From contig JAQFVV010006504.1 of NCBI GenBank assembly GCA_028023455.1, forward strand, positions 1 through 64,000: DNA of 64,000 nucleotides. Direction: 5' to 3'. This stretch comes from Epiperipatus broadwayi (lineage: Eukaryota; Onychophora; Udeonychophora; Euonychophora; Peripatidae). The translations under genes were made by a program, and so were the position numbers. The first letter of the stretch is position 1. Every line of letters starts with the position of its first letter. The notes beneath the pieces are model-generated. The model searched no databases. It was given only the letters and a program-made list of their open reading frames with translations, and had not been told where the DNA came from. Shown one piece after another: positions 42,481-54,481 of the stretch.

Positions 42481-43840
42481 ACATAAAAAGCCTATCTTTA
42501 TTAAAAACTCCTATTTTTATGAAAATATCTGGGGCAATATTTAGTTTAATGTTTTTTTTTTTAATCATAAATGGGATTTTAATACTTTAAAAACTGTTTT
42601 GAGTGCAGGGTTGTAATATCTATTTTTTGACCAATTAAAACTATTATAAATTATCATATTTTATTAAAATATATTTTCATACCCATAAAACTAAAAAAAT
42701 GATTTTTTTTTGATTGTTTATTTTATTTATTATTATTTTTTATTTGCTAAGTTGAAATTTTACTTTTTTAAATACTTTTCATTTATAAACTTATGTTTAA
42801 ATTAATTATTTAAAAAATCGTTTGAAAATTTAAGAAATACTAAACTAAAATGATAAGATAAAGAGCATTGCCATATTAGATGCTCCAAATTGCATGCCAG
42901 AAAAAATTAATCTAAAATAACAATATAAAAGCTTAGAAAATAAATAAAATGATTCATTTTTGCTTATTATGCTGATATATTTGACCTTGAAATATGTTTG
43001 CGTTAATGTCACCAGTCCAAAATTAGAAGTTTATCTCTCTGAATATATATATATATATATATATATAAGTATAGTTATCTTTCCTACTAATAAATTTTAA
43101 AAATACATTCATTTTATCACTTCTATTATTATCATTTGATAAATCATAGTTATGCATTATTTTAATAATCCTAAATTTGTACTTAATATCTTCTTCTAAG
43201 CTGGGCAAAATTTTGTCAACATTTTGAAAACAATCCTATATCTCAAAATCACCATATATTTTTATCATTTCCTTTGCATTAGTGTTTATAGATATTATTT
43301 TCATTACACAATTAAATCATAACAGAGCTTTGATTATTCTAATATTCATCTTTCACATAAAATTATCAATTTTGATTTTGACATTCCAATTATACCTGAA
43401 AAGTGCAACAATAATAAATCCTGGAAGAAAGATGTGAATATCTTCATGCCTAACTATTGATGATAATTTAAATATCTTCTCTTTTGTTATATAAGTTTTA
43501 TTGTATTTAATACCCTGCCTAGCTACCACAATAATAATAATTGTCTCAAATAATAAATATATTTGGATCAAAGTTAATCTATCTCTTTCATGATTCATTT
43601 AATGGCATATGGTATTTCTGACAAGATTCATTTAATTATTTTTTATTATATTCAACATAAATACATTTACAAATGTATAATCATAATGCATAATAGAATC
43701 AACAAGAACATATTTTATGTTTATTTTAAAAAAATAATAAAGGTTATATTTTTCATGTGCAACAATATTTTTATTAAACTTATATGTTATATATAGAGCT
43801 TGCAAAATAAGCTCTTAACAAGCTTTGAGAATATCCTCAA
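42481..43840. other. Intergenic, A+T-rich, nothing recognised
   Basis: A short (TA)n lies at 43044-43067. No gene is supported. Confidence 0.5.
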
Positions 43841-43872
43841 CTCCAGACCGGTTTCTGCTTCTGGCGTCGTCA
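43841..43872 (-). ncRNA. Degenerate hammerhead-like motif
   Basis: The minus strand reads UUGACGA, a weak GCC-AGAA-GC hairpin, GAAAC, then CGGUCUGG. The order and the self-complementary ACCGGU helix III resemble Penelope/retrozyme hammerheads. However, the first core base is U instead of C, helix II is broken and helix I is not evident. It is probably a dead fossil or chance. Confidence 0.25.
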
Positions 43873-46800
43873 AAAATATCTTTTACCAAACTGTGGGGAG
43901 TTTAAGTTGACTTGTCTCACTTTTTATTTAGTCATAATTATATAAACTGCAAAAAAATAATCTTTGCAATTCTTGTTAAAGTTTCCAAATATATTGTAAA
44001 TAAATAAGTGTTAAACCGTAAGCAATCTATTCATAATTATATATTGACTAATCTTTAATTACTAAATACGTTTTGTTTTGAACTGACAGAAAAGAAAATG
44101 AAACAACAAATAAGAAAATAATAATAATTTAGAAATATATATATATAAATCCTAACAACCTTTTAATTTGTGCCTTTAATGAAACCGATAATTATATCTA
44201 AAATAAAGTGTATTTGAAACTATCAATTTCATTTCTTTAAAGTCTTCTTTTGTCTATTAATTATCTAATTTAAAATTTTAACAATTACTACTTTTTTAAT
44301 TAAAGTAATTAACCGTCTTAATACAAAAGCTTTGAAAATTGTAATTACATTTAATTAAAAAAACAAAACCCCTCACTATACTCGTTAAATAATATTGTCG
44401 CTTTTTTTTTTTTGTTTAAAAGCAAGACCTTTTACTTTGCTTATAAATAATAGATTATTAGTTTATAGATAATCAGAATATCACTGACATTAATCAGTCT
44501 TGCAGAAGAGACTTCTAAATCTTAAAAATGGACTATTATAAAAATTATTTCTGGTCAGTAACTCAAAACCTTTTAAAAGTTTGTTCAAGTTTAGCTTTGA
44601 TTTTTCTTTATCCTACAAATTCTATGAAAATGTATTATATAAATTGTATCAAAAATTTCATAATTTTAATAAGATTTTATAATTAACAACTACTTAAGTA
44701 TAAATTATATCATAGTATTTTAAATTTTATGATTTGACATAATAACCAGTTATTTCTTTCTGATAATTACAAAAGTGTGACAACAATCTTATACTACCTT
44801 TTTCCTGAAGATGTGCATACTCCTACTAGGCTGCTGTTCCTGGAAAGCTCATTAAAATAATTGAAATAATTATAATTTTAATAATATTGACGAAACAAGA
44901 GTAGAACTACAGAGAAGTATTTTTTTTTTCTATTTCTAAATTTAAATATGTGAAATATGTCATTTCACTCAAGGAAACACAGCAAGATAATACTATGAAA
45001 TAATTGTACTGAATAAAAAGAAGACCAGAAAAACATGAATCTACTAGAATTATAGTAATAATAAATTCACAATAAAAGAGGTTAAAAAAACAATTTACGA
45101 TTATTCAGTCTGAAGAAATATTCACAAAATAGTTAGAACGGAAACTAACTTGATATTATTTATCACTTGATAACTCAATTTTCTATTTAAATACAAATAT
45201 ATAAACTTAAAAAAAGAAAAATATGTTTAAAGAGTATATTTTGATAGAAAGAAATTGTAGGATAAATAATGTTTTACAAAGTTGAATCAACTTTTCGTTT
45301 TTAAGTCGTTGCTCTTTTGAGATCTCTTACAACACTGATTAATGTTGCTTGATATTCTGATTTTTCTGTATAAATTATTTTATTATTTGTAAGTAAAATA
45401 AATGATCTTAATTAAAAACGAAAAATATGTATAATTTAATAATGTTTTGAATGTTCTGTTTTGTTTTATTTTTTTATTTTTGAGTATTTAAATTTTCAAA
45501 GCTTTTGTACCAAGACGATTCATTTCCCCCCAAAAAGGTTAGGAGTTATAATTAAGATTAGCCATGAAGATTAATGTTCATGTAGCTGTTTTTATTGAAG
45601 CTCAGCATCCCAATGAAAACAGTTTAATAAAGCAAACATATGGCTTTAAGGTTTTGGAAGAAAACATGAGCCAGAGAATGAGACAGTTTTGTGTTGAATT
45701 TATCATAAGGTCTAATTTAATATCTCTTCTTCAAATTCCTATATTTTTTATATGTATAATGGTATCTGTTGAAATTTTTTAAGTTTATATACTCTAATAT
45801 TAGACTCAGAGAATTCATGAAAGAAAGCTCTTATCTTGTGGGATAACAATATTATATTAATAATACCTTTAAAAATAATTTTTTTCTTTATTCAAGATTT
45901 ACATGCACATACTGATATTAAAAATAAGCTTTGGAGAAAAATTATTAAAATTAATGATGTTGTTTGCTATAACTCAAATGGTCTGATGATGTTGAATTTT
46001 TACATAATATATATATTGACTTTCATAAAAAAATTTTTTTATATAAAAATCATTATAAAAAAACATGGATTTATTTGGAATTCAAAACAGTGGCATCTGA
46101 TAACTACACTATAGTTAAGATATAGTTTATAAATGTTTATATCATAGAAATACTTTTAAGTGCATATTGTTAAAATTTTCATAAACTATTCTGTTTCAAT
46201 TAAAATAATATTTACAATAAAAAAGTAAATCTTATTCCAATTATATTTTCTAAAAAAAATCATCTTATTACCAAGATACAAAACTATATTAAAAAAATCA
46301 ATTATTGGGATCTCTAAAAAGAAGAAATATAATTAGTTCTCTGACAATACTCCTGTTATTAGTAAATTGAATAAAGAAAAATTGGGTTATTTTCTGATGC
46401 AGACTAATAAAGTGAATGTGGGTCTTCACAACTAATATAGAGATTTAAAAGCAGAAGTTCAGTAATTGACAATAAAAATTATTAGTGGATTAAAACTGCA
46501 AAAAGATAGATATTTGTTCATCATGGTCACTGCAGATCTTTATTGACTCATTGAACATAACATATGGGCCTATAAAATGACATTACTAATTATGATGACA
46601 CTGATATTTTCAATAAGTTGTGGGAATGATAATAAAAGAATAAAGATGTTTAGTTGTAAAAATATATTCATTCTATCTACTTGTTAAATTTGGACAAAGA
46701 TATAGAACCTAATGAAGTAAAAATAGTGTTTTCTTAAGTTTAAAATTGGAAAGGCTGTACTGGGATATCTATATAATGCTTAAAATATGTTTGAAACAAG

Positions 46801-47789
46801 TTAATTTTATAATAATAAATTTTTTCTGGACTATATAATATTAGGATATTATGAATCTAAACTCAAAGCTTCTTATTTTATTTTCATTTTTTTAAGAATG
46901 ATAAGACTGGCATAATTACTGTAGAATGTCATTGTTCTCACTAGAGCAATAATATTTTCAATAATTTTGTTGAATACGTTACTTGCAGATATGGATTCTG
47001 GAACTAATTGTAGTTTTAGAAAATCAAAAAAACACTGTAGACATATTATTTATTGTTAGACATATGTGATAAAAGTGGTGGAAATAAAGAAGTAATTTAT
47101 ATATTGCTTTTATTTGATGATTTTCAGAATGATTGTGATGATGGTATATAGTTATCAATTTACAGATGTATTAAATAGTCCAGATTATAACTACATATTG
47201 TTTTCATACATTTTATTTAAGAATTATACTTCTATTAATTGTCTATATATGTGGCACTATTTAAAATTAATTGATGGTTCACCAATAGTTATGTATAGCA
47301 CACAAATTCTACATGGTCGAATACAAGAAACTGTTGACTAAAAAAACGAATATGCTCTACCTATTATTACATTTCCTACTTCTACTTTCTCCATTTATTA
47401 TTTTTCAAATTATTTCCTTGTCTACTGGCTAATGACATAAAATATACTTATTTATCGGAGCATATATTTTAATATTTCAATCACAAGACTGGTTTTCAAT
47501 TAGAATGTCATTATTTTCCACTAGTAAACAAATAATATTAATAAGTATTATTCTGATATTTGTCATTTTGTATGTTTGCCATTGAGAAATTCCGGAAAAT
47601 GAGTTCAACATATAATAAATCTATACACATTATTTAAATAAAAATGGACATTTAAACTTACTTCTGAATGTTTTATTTTTGCTACTGTAATTAACTTTAA
47701 AATTACATATTATATAAAAAATATGCACAGAATGTATTGGTTGTGTTTAGTCTGGATTACACATAAACACAAAGGAGCATACACACGTT
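43873..47789. other. Intergenic, A+T-rich, possible decayed coding patches
   Basis: Short open frames at 45564-45782, 45836-46114 and 47114-47341 and broken traces around 46330-46560 have non-random-looking segments. I recognise no family and see no splice signals. They may be an old, unassignable mobile element. Confidence 0.35.
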
Positions 47790-47863
47790 TTAATAATACA
47801 TTTATTACAGAGTACGCATAAATATATTTACAATATTTAAGTAATGAGACTGTATTTCATTTG
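47790..47863 (-). terminator. Candidate 3' UTR and poly(A) signal
   Basis: Downstream of the stop codon at 47866-47864 on the minus strand, AATAAA lies at 47806-47801. A GTGTGTATG-type GT-rich element follows at about 47789-47775. This is the normal layout of an animal cleavage/polyadenylation site. Confidence 0.5.
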
Positions 47864-47977
47864 CTACTGTCTAGAGGCATCTAAGCTACTAGATCTAATA
47901 TGAATTGTTGATGAAGGGACTGGACGTGTCTTTATAAATTTCTCTACCCACTTCCAGCTGTACTTGACTGCCTGCCT
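47864..47977 (-). CDS. Candidate terminal exon of a host gene
   Basis: The minus-strand frame after a possible acceptor (CTCAAG ending at 47978) reads RQAVKYSWKWVEKF, then IKTRPVPSSTIHIRSSSLDASRQ and a stop. Composition is that of a soluble or cytoplasmic C-terminal tail (basic, serine-rich, a W-x-W-V segment), clearly less A+T-driven than the surroundings. It is followed at a suitable distance by a poly(A) signal. I do not recognise the protein; a membrane-protein tail is only a guess. The upstream splice site is not decisive, because another AG lies six bases further in. The rest of the gene would lie at higher coordinates. Confidence 0.45.
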   Translation of the reverse strand, partial: RQAVKYSWKWVEKFIKTRPVPSSTIHIRSSSLDASRQ

Positions 47978-47983
47978 CTTGAG

Positions 47984-48527
47984 TATATAGTATTGTAGTA
48001 ATTCAAAAAAAGATTTCTGCTGAAAAAATTAAAAGACAACATCATAAAATATCAAATGGAAAAAAAAGTGGATGAACATGTACTGTATATGGACATTTAT
48101 TTTCACAGATTTTATATAGACACCACAAAACTTATTTCTAGAATATTTTTTTCTCTTTTGCTCTCTCTTCTTTCTTTCAATTTTTTATTTTTTGAAGTTA
48201 GAATGGCCTACTCATTTACCAGTAGTTGCTTATTATTAAGAACATATTTTTGAGATATGCAACCTATAAAAAAGAAAGTCACCCACATTTAAATGACTTT
48301 AATCTGCATTTCAGTTTGAGATTGATAATAAAAATAGTGACATAATAAGAATTCAAATAATTCTAGACTAAATTAGCAAAAGTACATGATTGAATATTAA
48401 CTGATATTCTAAACAAATGGACATACCATTGACTAGCAAAGGAGTCTTGTTATTTAATATTAGACATTGCTTTAGTGTTCATCTCATTACTTTTGTACTC
48501 AAACTTCTTAAATCTCATGAGCAACAC

Positions 48528-48581
<54 letters not shown>

Positions 48582-49442
48582 GTAATGGAAAATGCATTAA
48601 TCACCAAACAGTGACTGCTTAATTTTTAGTTTAACCTCTCAAAAATAGTAATAAGATCAATTAGCAAAAATATCTGTCACATGAATAGTATCCATTACTA
48701 TACCACTATGATTGAACATCAATATTAATAATAAATCCCAGGGATTAACCAGCATTTAAATATTATATATGCTAATAATTTCATATACAAGTTCAATAAA
48801 TAGGATACGTATCACTAGCATAACATCACAAATGTTAAGTAATATTTTCACCTACATATTATTTCTTCTTCTCTTATAATACTATCTGTATGATAAAGTT
48901 TTTCAAGTACAACAGGATACAAATGGGTATTTTGCAGTTGTATCCAGAACATACCTTATAGCTTATAAACAGAACTGTGAGAGAAGTGCAAATGAGCTCT
49001 AATGCAATTTAACATAAATAGCATTCCTTGATTAGCTGTAATAAAATATAATAAAAATTTTAATATTAAAATTATACTAATATGACCACATGTATAAATT
49101 AAAGTGTAAGTGATGATGATTAAAACATTAAGACTTCCTTTTATAATGATAATCAATTAATTTATTAAACAAAATAAATGCATAAAATAAAATAAATAAA
49201 TATATGTAACAAATGTTACTCTTCCCACAATATTCTTATATACAGTGTTTATGTGTAAGTGCCATTCTAAATAATGATTGCAGATAGATGCTCTGATGTG
49301 TTATGAGGAGGATTGATTACACAAATATACAAACCAATAAAGGTTAACTATAGGTAGGATTTTTAATATATCAACTATTATCTTAAAATTCATTAAATTA
49401 AATAAAAAATTACTTTATGTTTTATAAATCTTCAACATTTCC
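47984..49442. other. Intergenic/intronic, nothing recognised
   Basis: A (TA)n microsatellite is at 48533-48579. No further exon of the 47.9-kb gene could be identified. Confidence 0.5.
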
Positions 49443-49505
49443 CATATTTTAATATCATCTATGTTCTTTATTACTTTTTACAATGCTTTTTTACATCCCA
49501 CTATT

Positions 49506-49538
49506 GACAGTTTCAATTGCCCCAGCAATCTTCTTCTG
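49506..49538 (-). ncRNA. Hammerhead-like motif, copy A (one core change)
   Basis: The minus strand reads CAGAAGA, an extra A, GATTGC-TGGG-GCAATT, then GAAAC and TGTC. Helix II is a 6-bp hairpin with one wobble-type change. The second core base is A instead of U, which should abolish catalysis. Helix I is weak. Confidence 0.4.
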
Positions 49539-49711
49539 AACTTCTACTTATATTTCCAAATCTTAACCTTAATTTTCTTTATGAAGTATTATACTTTCCC
49601 TTTCTTATTGCATTGTTAAATCCATATAATATTAATATCATCTATGCTCTTTATTACCTTTTACAATGTTTTTACAACCCACTATTGTATTTGGAAATAT
49701 AAGTAAAAGTT

Positions 49712-49744
49712 CTGAAGAAGATTGCTGGGGCAATCAAAACTGTC
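49712..49744 (+). ncRNA. Hammerhead-like motif, inverted copy (one core change)
   Basis: The plus strand reads CTGAAGA, an extra A, a perfect GATTGC/GCAATC hairpin with loop TGGG, then AAAAC and TGTC. The expected G12 is A, as from deamination of a CpG. The upstream core box is intact, so the lesion differs from copy A. Confidence 0.4.
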
Positions 49745-49856
49745 AATAGTAAGTTGTAAAAAAGCATTGCAAAGACTAATAAAGAACATAGATGATATTA
49801 ACATTACATGGATTTGGCAATGCAATAAGAAGGATAAAAGGTATAATATTTCTCAT

Positions 49857-52031
49857 ATTTGTAACAGACTGTTATAATGGTATTGTCTTATTAACTATCT
49901 TATTTAGGAACGTTTATTTTTCAGTAAACATGCATAATGTCTGCATGGCCCACTTATACAATGTTAAGGTTTCAAACAAAATGTTCTACTTGACCTGTAT
50001 CCATGAAATAATTATTATTTATTAAGTTTAGTATTACTATTGTAAATACATTTCAGCTACATATAAATGTTATCTGTCATTTATATTAACATGTACCATA
50101 GGGTAAACAGCAATAAAATGTGAGATATATAAAGCATGACAATCTCAAAACAAATAGGATAATTAAGAATACTATTACTTAATGTCTGTAATAATAAAAG
50201 AAATACCCTTTGTTTATATAATACATTCACATATCACACTAGTTTGGATAAAAGACAAACATACTACCAGATCTACTTATTGTTGATGAGAACATTGACT
50301 AATCTTAATGCTTACAACTAAATTTATTATTAAAAAAAATAAAAGCAAAAAATCATTCATATAATTGTCATTATGCATGAAAATTTATAAATATTTTTTC
50401 CATGTTGATGTGCACATTATATGTCTTCCAATATGTTTCATGTTAATAAAATTCATTCTAATAAATCTAATCATTATTTATTAAGTTTTAAATTTTGCAT
50501 ATATAGTAAATGGCAAATTTTCTGTTATTCATTTCTAAAAGTTTATTTCACAACTGAGATAAAAGAAATCTTTAGTCACATTCATGCATCCATGATATGG
50601 TGTTCTCATTTAAAAACAAATTATGTGATATTGTATCCCACAATTTTTTTTAAAATAATCCATTAAGAAGTAATTAAATTGGAAATTCCTCAGTCAATTA
50701 CATTTTCTTCTGATTTCTATTAAAGAAGCAAGGGATGATGCATCATTTTATAATTCTCACAATTTTGGTTTTTTTCATTGATCAGCAAAACAAAGCCATT
50801 AGGTTACACCAGAAATTTCACAGATGAGTTTAATTAATGATTTGCATAAAATTGACAAACACAATAAAGCCTAGCCCATTAAGGTTAGCAGATAAATCAT
50901 CCTGTAGTTTTAAGAAGTTGAAATCCTCAATTATAAATTTAAATGATTTCCATGTTTAAAAAAAATTTCAGATGGCAAATTTTTTTGAATTATTACCAGC
51001 TCCAGCTATTAAATACTTAATTATGTTTCTATTCATAAATCATTCTGATTATGATGATGATCAAGAGACTAATATCCACCCTGGAAGGTAACAATTTGAT
51101 GATTTCTGCTTTTAATCTATCATTGTGGCTTCAAGCTGTGTAATAACAAATTTAAAATGACAAAATTCAGTAGGTTCAAGCAAAAGTTCAACAGGAAAAA
51201 AATGACACTCCATATCAGTGATACTTTTTTATACAGTGCTGAGCAAATGAAAAAAAAAATGTCATAAATTTGAATTTCTTTTCTTCTCAATAGTGTTTTG
51301 TATGCTGAATTTTCATTAGGAAAGCCTGGAAAGGGGTTCTTTCCAAATGATACTGTCCTCATGGTTATCTTCTGCATGGGGAAATCAGACATATTTATAA
51401 AACAATTTCCATAGAAAAATTATTTCAAATCAAATTATTATCATGACAAATATATTTTTATTTATGTTTCTTTTTATACCAAATAATAGCTTATTATATC
51501 ATTTTATTAAAATCAACAAGATTAAAATTTTTGAATTGACAATTCTCTTACATTTTATATTGTATGCACTTATGTGCTATCCTTATAATTTATATTGAAT
51601 ATATTCTTCATTTCTATAAAACATCTTTTTATTTTAATTATGCACATATGCAAATCTATATATGCACAGTTAAATGTTTTGTGGAAAGAAAATTTGTTTA
51701 AACATATTTTTAAATTGAATATAATCCATGGAAATTATAGTTATGTTGCGATCGATTTATTTATTTCATTACGAGATATTCAATCATAAATTATACCTCT
51801 ATGTAATGTTGGATTGGTGACCTTAATTCCTTAATTAGTGTTTTTATCCAAATTTAATTTCAGCCACGATTTTTAAAATTTAGTAACATCTTTTATCCTT
51901 GTTTTAAACCATGATTGCCATTTTGGTAATCCTTGGCAACACTATATTCATACTTATAATTTGAAAATTTCTGTTTGCATAAAAATAATAATAATAAGTT
52001 GATTCTTTTTTACATTGTTGAATCAATGAGT

Positions 52032-52089
<58 letters not shown>

Positions 52090-52339
52090 GAATTTCAAAT
52101 GAATTTGTAACTTTAGGTAGTTGATAGTTTTTTAAGTAAGATTATCATTTTCTCATCTATTCATTCCATATCCAGTATATCCTGTCATCAAATATTAATT
52201 TTATAAATGGATGACTACTAACTGCAAAGGAACACTTAAAAATTTTAAAATAATTAAAGCAAGATCAGATGAGAGTCAATGTTATACAAAATTTATAATT
52301 TTCTACTTCTTTTTTTATTATGTATTGATTTCTATTATA
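49857..52339. other. Intergenic, A+T-rich, nothing recognised
   Basis: A (TA)n run is at 52043-52084. A minus-strand frame at 51120-51392 begins with a non-repetitive segment (MSDFPMQKITMRTVSF) but becomes poly-hydrophobic. I cannot support it as a gene. Confidence 0.45.
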
Positions 52340-52410
52340 ACATATCATACCATTTACACCTTTGTAGACACTTTATCAATACTTTTATTTGTATTATTTA
52401 TATTACACAA

Positions 52411-52442
52411 ACAGTTTTGACTGTCCTGCAGTCATCATCAGA
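52411..52442 (-). ncRNA. Hammerhead-like motif in left arm
   Basis: The minus strand reads CTGATGA, an extra T, GACTG-CAGGA-CAGTC, then AAAAC and TGTT. The helix II hairpin is perfect. G12 is replaced by A, and helix I pairing is not evident, so it is probably inactive. Confidence 0.35.
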
Positions 52443-52980
52443 GCTACAATATTCAAATATATAATTATACAATTATTACACTTATCCACATAGATATACA
52501 TAATTAATACACAATATAAACAAAACTAATTATACATTTTAATATGATCTTTATAAATAATCATTTCCCATTTTATTACCTTATCTTCTAAATATTTTTT
52601 TCAATATTTTATATTAATTTATTTTATATCACTTTATTTTATTTTTTAAATATTATTTAATATAATAATTATAACTTTAACATTTATTTTACTATTTAAT
52701 GCATATTATTATCATTTTTCTTATATTATAAAATCAACTTCTAATCTTGTCTTATTTTTATTAAATATTTCTATCAATTAACTTTATCATTACAAATTAT
52801 TTTTTATTATAAAAAATTACTTACTTCTTGTTCATTCAATTACCAAAACCCAACTGACAAAAAAATTTAAAATTTCTATTTGTTTAAACCTCCCTCTATT
52901 GTCATTTACTTTAACTTTTTTTCTTTTGATCTTTTCAAATTCTAATTATTATTGTTAAAAAAGATTGTATAAAAATGATT

Positions 52981-53068
52981 AATTACACAAATAATTGTAG
53001 GGATAGGAAAATTAAAGAAGCAATCTTGATTAAGAGTATAAAACCAAATCTGAATAAAGATTTTGGGG
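52981..53068 (+). pseudogene. C-terminal end of a Penelope-like GIY-YIG endonuclease
   Basis: One plus-strand frame reads NNCRDRKIKEAILIK and then SIKPNLNKDFG. The arrangement R-K-I-K-E-A, then I-K-x-x-K-P-x-L-N-x-D-x-G, is the conserved end of the GIY-YIG nuclease domain of Penelope-like elements. Only about 29 codons survive, trapped in the loop of the foldback. The reverse transcriptase and nuclease core are absent. Confidence 0.6.
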
Positions 53069-53565
53069 TAAGAACAATAGTTTTATAAACATTTGTTAAT
53101 AATAATTAGAATTTGAAAAGGTTAAAAAAAGTTAAAGAAAATGATAATAGAGGAAGGGTTAAACAAATACAAATTTTGAATTTTTTTGTCAGTTGGGTTT
53201 TGGTAATAGAATCAACAAGAAGTAATTTTTTGTAATAAAAAGATAATTTGTAATGTGGGTAAAGTTAATTGATAGAAATATTTAATAAAAATAAGACAAG
53301 ATTAGAAGTTGATTTTATAATATAAGACAAATGATAATAATATGCATTAAATAGTAAAATAAATGTTAAAGTTATAATTATTTTAAAGTGATATAAAATA
53401 AATTAATATAAAATATTGATAAAATTATTTGGAAGATAAGGTAATAAAATGGGAAATGATTCTTTATAAAGATCATATTAAAATGTATAATTATTTTTGG
53501 TTATATTGTGTATTAATTATGTATATCTATGTGGATAAGTGTAATAATTGTATAATTAATACATT

Positions 53566-53925
53566 GTACAGGCTTAAACCTGTATTAATATATGTAATAT
53601 ATGTGGGATTTGAACTCAGACTTTCACATGACCCACTACTCTCAGTTCCATTTCATATTGCTGACCCACCTGATCACACACATGTTGAAAAGATAAATAA
53701 TCACCAATATACATATTTCATGCTAAACCAGCAATCATCAGTTGGTCTAGATTACTATCCTCACACATATATGCAATCAGTGCTCAGCTTTATATTAAGA
53801 TAGCCAATCTTCATACTTTAATGGACAGGCTTCAAACTATTCTAACACACAACTCTTCAGCCTTCCATTTCATTGAAAATCTGTTGGTGGAATGTTCAAA
53901 ACCCTTGTTAGTGCCAAGAATGTTG
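53566..53925 (-). mobile_element. SINE-like insertion in the right arm
   Basis: This segment has no counterpart in the left arm, so it was inserted after or during foldback formation. On the minus strand GAGTTCAAATCCCAC (53608-53622) resembles a pol III B box. A small hairpin (TACAGG ... CCTGTA) lies at its left edge. A clear A box and target duplication were not found, so SINE identity is tentative. Confidence 0.35.
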
Positions 53926-53930
53926 TAGCT

Positions 53931-53962
53931 CTGATGATGACTGCAGGACAGTCAAAACTGTT
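53931..53962 (+). ncRNA. Hammerhead-like motif in right arm
   Basis: This is the mirror of the left-arm motif on the plus strand: CTGATGA, a GACTG/CAGTC hairpin, AAAAC. Both arms carry the same G12-to-A change, so that change predates or was copied with the arm duplication. Confidence 0.35.
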
Positions 53963-54059
53963 AGTGTAATATAAATAATACAAATAAAAGTATTGATAAA
54001 GTGTTTAATAAGGTGTAAATGATATGATATGTATACAAAATTTAATTGTTAATTCAAAT

Positions 54060-54172
54060 TGCAATAGTCAAATGAAGATGAAATTAATATGAATGCTATC
54101 AAAAATCCCCAACAAGCTATATATAAAGTAATATAACTAACAATAAATTTAAAAAATAAAGGATGGGCTCAG
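54060..54172 (+). repeat. Diverged repeat paralogous to 59665-59770
   Basis: The shared order is: TAGT-CAAAT, GATGAAATT, ATGCTATCAAAAATCC, AGCTATATATAAA, TAATATAA, CAATAAAT. A diverged direct copy lies beyond the 3' end of element D, so D sits between two members of an older repeat. Confidence 0.45.
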
Positions 54173-54194
54173 TTTGGATTGTATATATATATAA
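54173..54194 (+). repeat. Target-site duplication of element D, left copy
   Basis: TTTGGATTG followed by about six TA units recurs at 59418 after the element. Only the nine non-TA bases are strongly informative. The TA part has since expanded on the right side. Confidence 0.55.
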
Positions 54195-54263
54195 GTTACT
54201 ATTAACACTAACTGAAAGAATTATAGAAAATATACAAACCATTATACAATTACAAATATCCAG

Positions 54264-54303
54264 TAACGCCCTCTGTTTAAAGTACTATAAACAGAGGGCG
54301 TTA
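54264..54303. other. Perfect 16-bp hairpin with CTCF-like half motifs
   Basis: TAACGCCCTCTGTTTA and its exact reverse complement flank an 8-base loop. Each arm contains CAGAGGGCG on one strand, similar to the core of the CTCF binding motif, in convergent orientation. It is among the most G+C-rich points of the region and lies in the 5' region of element D. It could be an RNA structure, a protein-binding palindrome or the scar of another insertion. Confidence 0.7.
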
Positions 54304-54481
54304 TCTGCAACACGTTTCTAGCTATCAGATAAGCAAACAAAAAATTTTCTTTTAATTTGTTTAGTCTGAGAGCATTAATATTTATTAATTATTATTGTGT
54401 GTGAAAGTATAATTAGTGGTTAAGAGTATTTGAAAGATTGAAAATTGTGTTTTTTATTTGTTTTAAAGTTTTTTCAGTTTG

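Larger units (their letters stand above)
49443..49856. mobile_element. Foldback of Penelope-type terminal repeats
   Basis: A segment (copy A, 49443-49555) is partly repeated in direct orientation (copy B, from about 49588). It is then repeated inverted (49686-49856), so that copy B and the inverted copy form a hairpin with arms of about 100 bp. Segments include AATATCATCTATG, TTCTTTATTAC, ATTGACAGTTT and CCCCAGCAATCTTCTTCTG. Both copy A (minus strand) and the inverted copy (plus strand) carry a hammerhead-like motif. Mixed direct and inverted terminal repeats are characteristic of Penelope-like elements; no coding part remains here. Confidence 0.6.
52340..54032. mobile_element. Large Penelope-like foldback (~600-bp arms)
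   Basis: Left arm 52340-52957 is the inverse of the right arm 53096-53565 plus 53926-54032, around a 138-bp centre. The right arm is interrupted by a 360-bp insertion (53566-53925). The centre encodes the end of a GIY-YIG endonuclease on the plus strand, so the right arm is the element's 3' UTR/terminal repeat and the left arm is an inverted copy of it. This is the known inverted-repeat form of Penelope-like elements, here 5'-truncated to the last few codons. Arms carry scattered substitutions and small indels, so it is not recent. Confidence 0.65.

Noticed and set aside
51120-51392. 90-codon minus-strand frame with a plausible N-terminus
   Set aside because: Becomes poly-hydrophobic A+T-driven sequence; no splice or poly(A) context.
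53429-53803. 124-codon open frame
   Set aside because: It crosses the boundary between the foldback arm and the SINE-like insertion, so it is a chimera of non-coding sequence.
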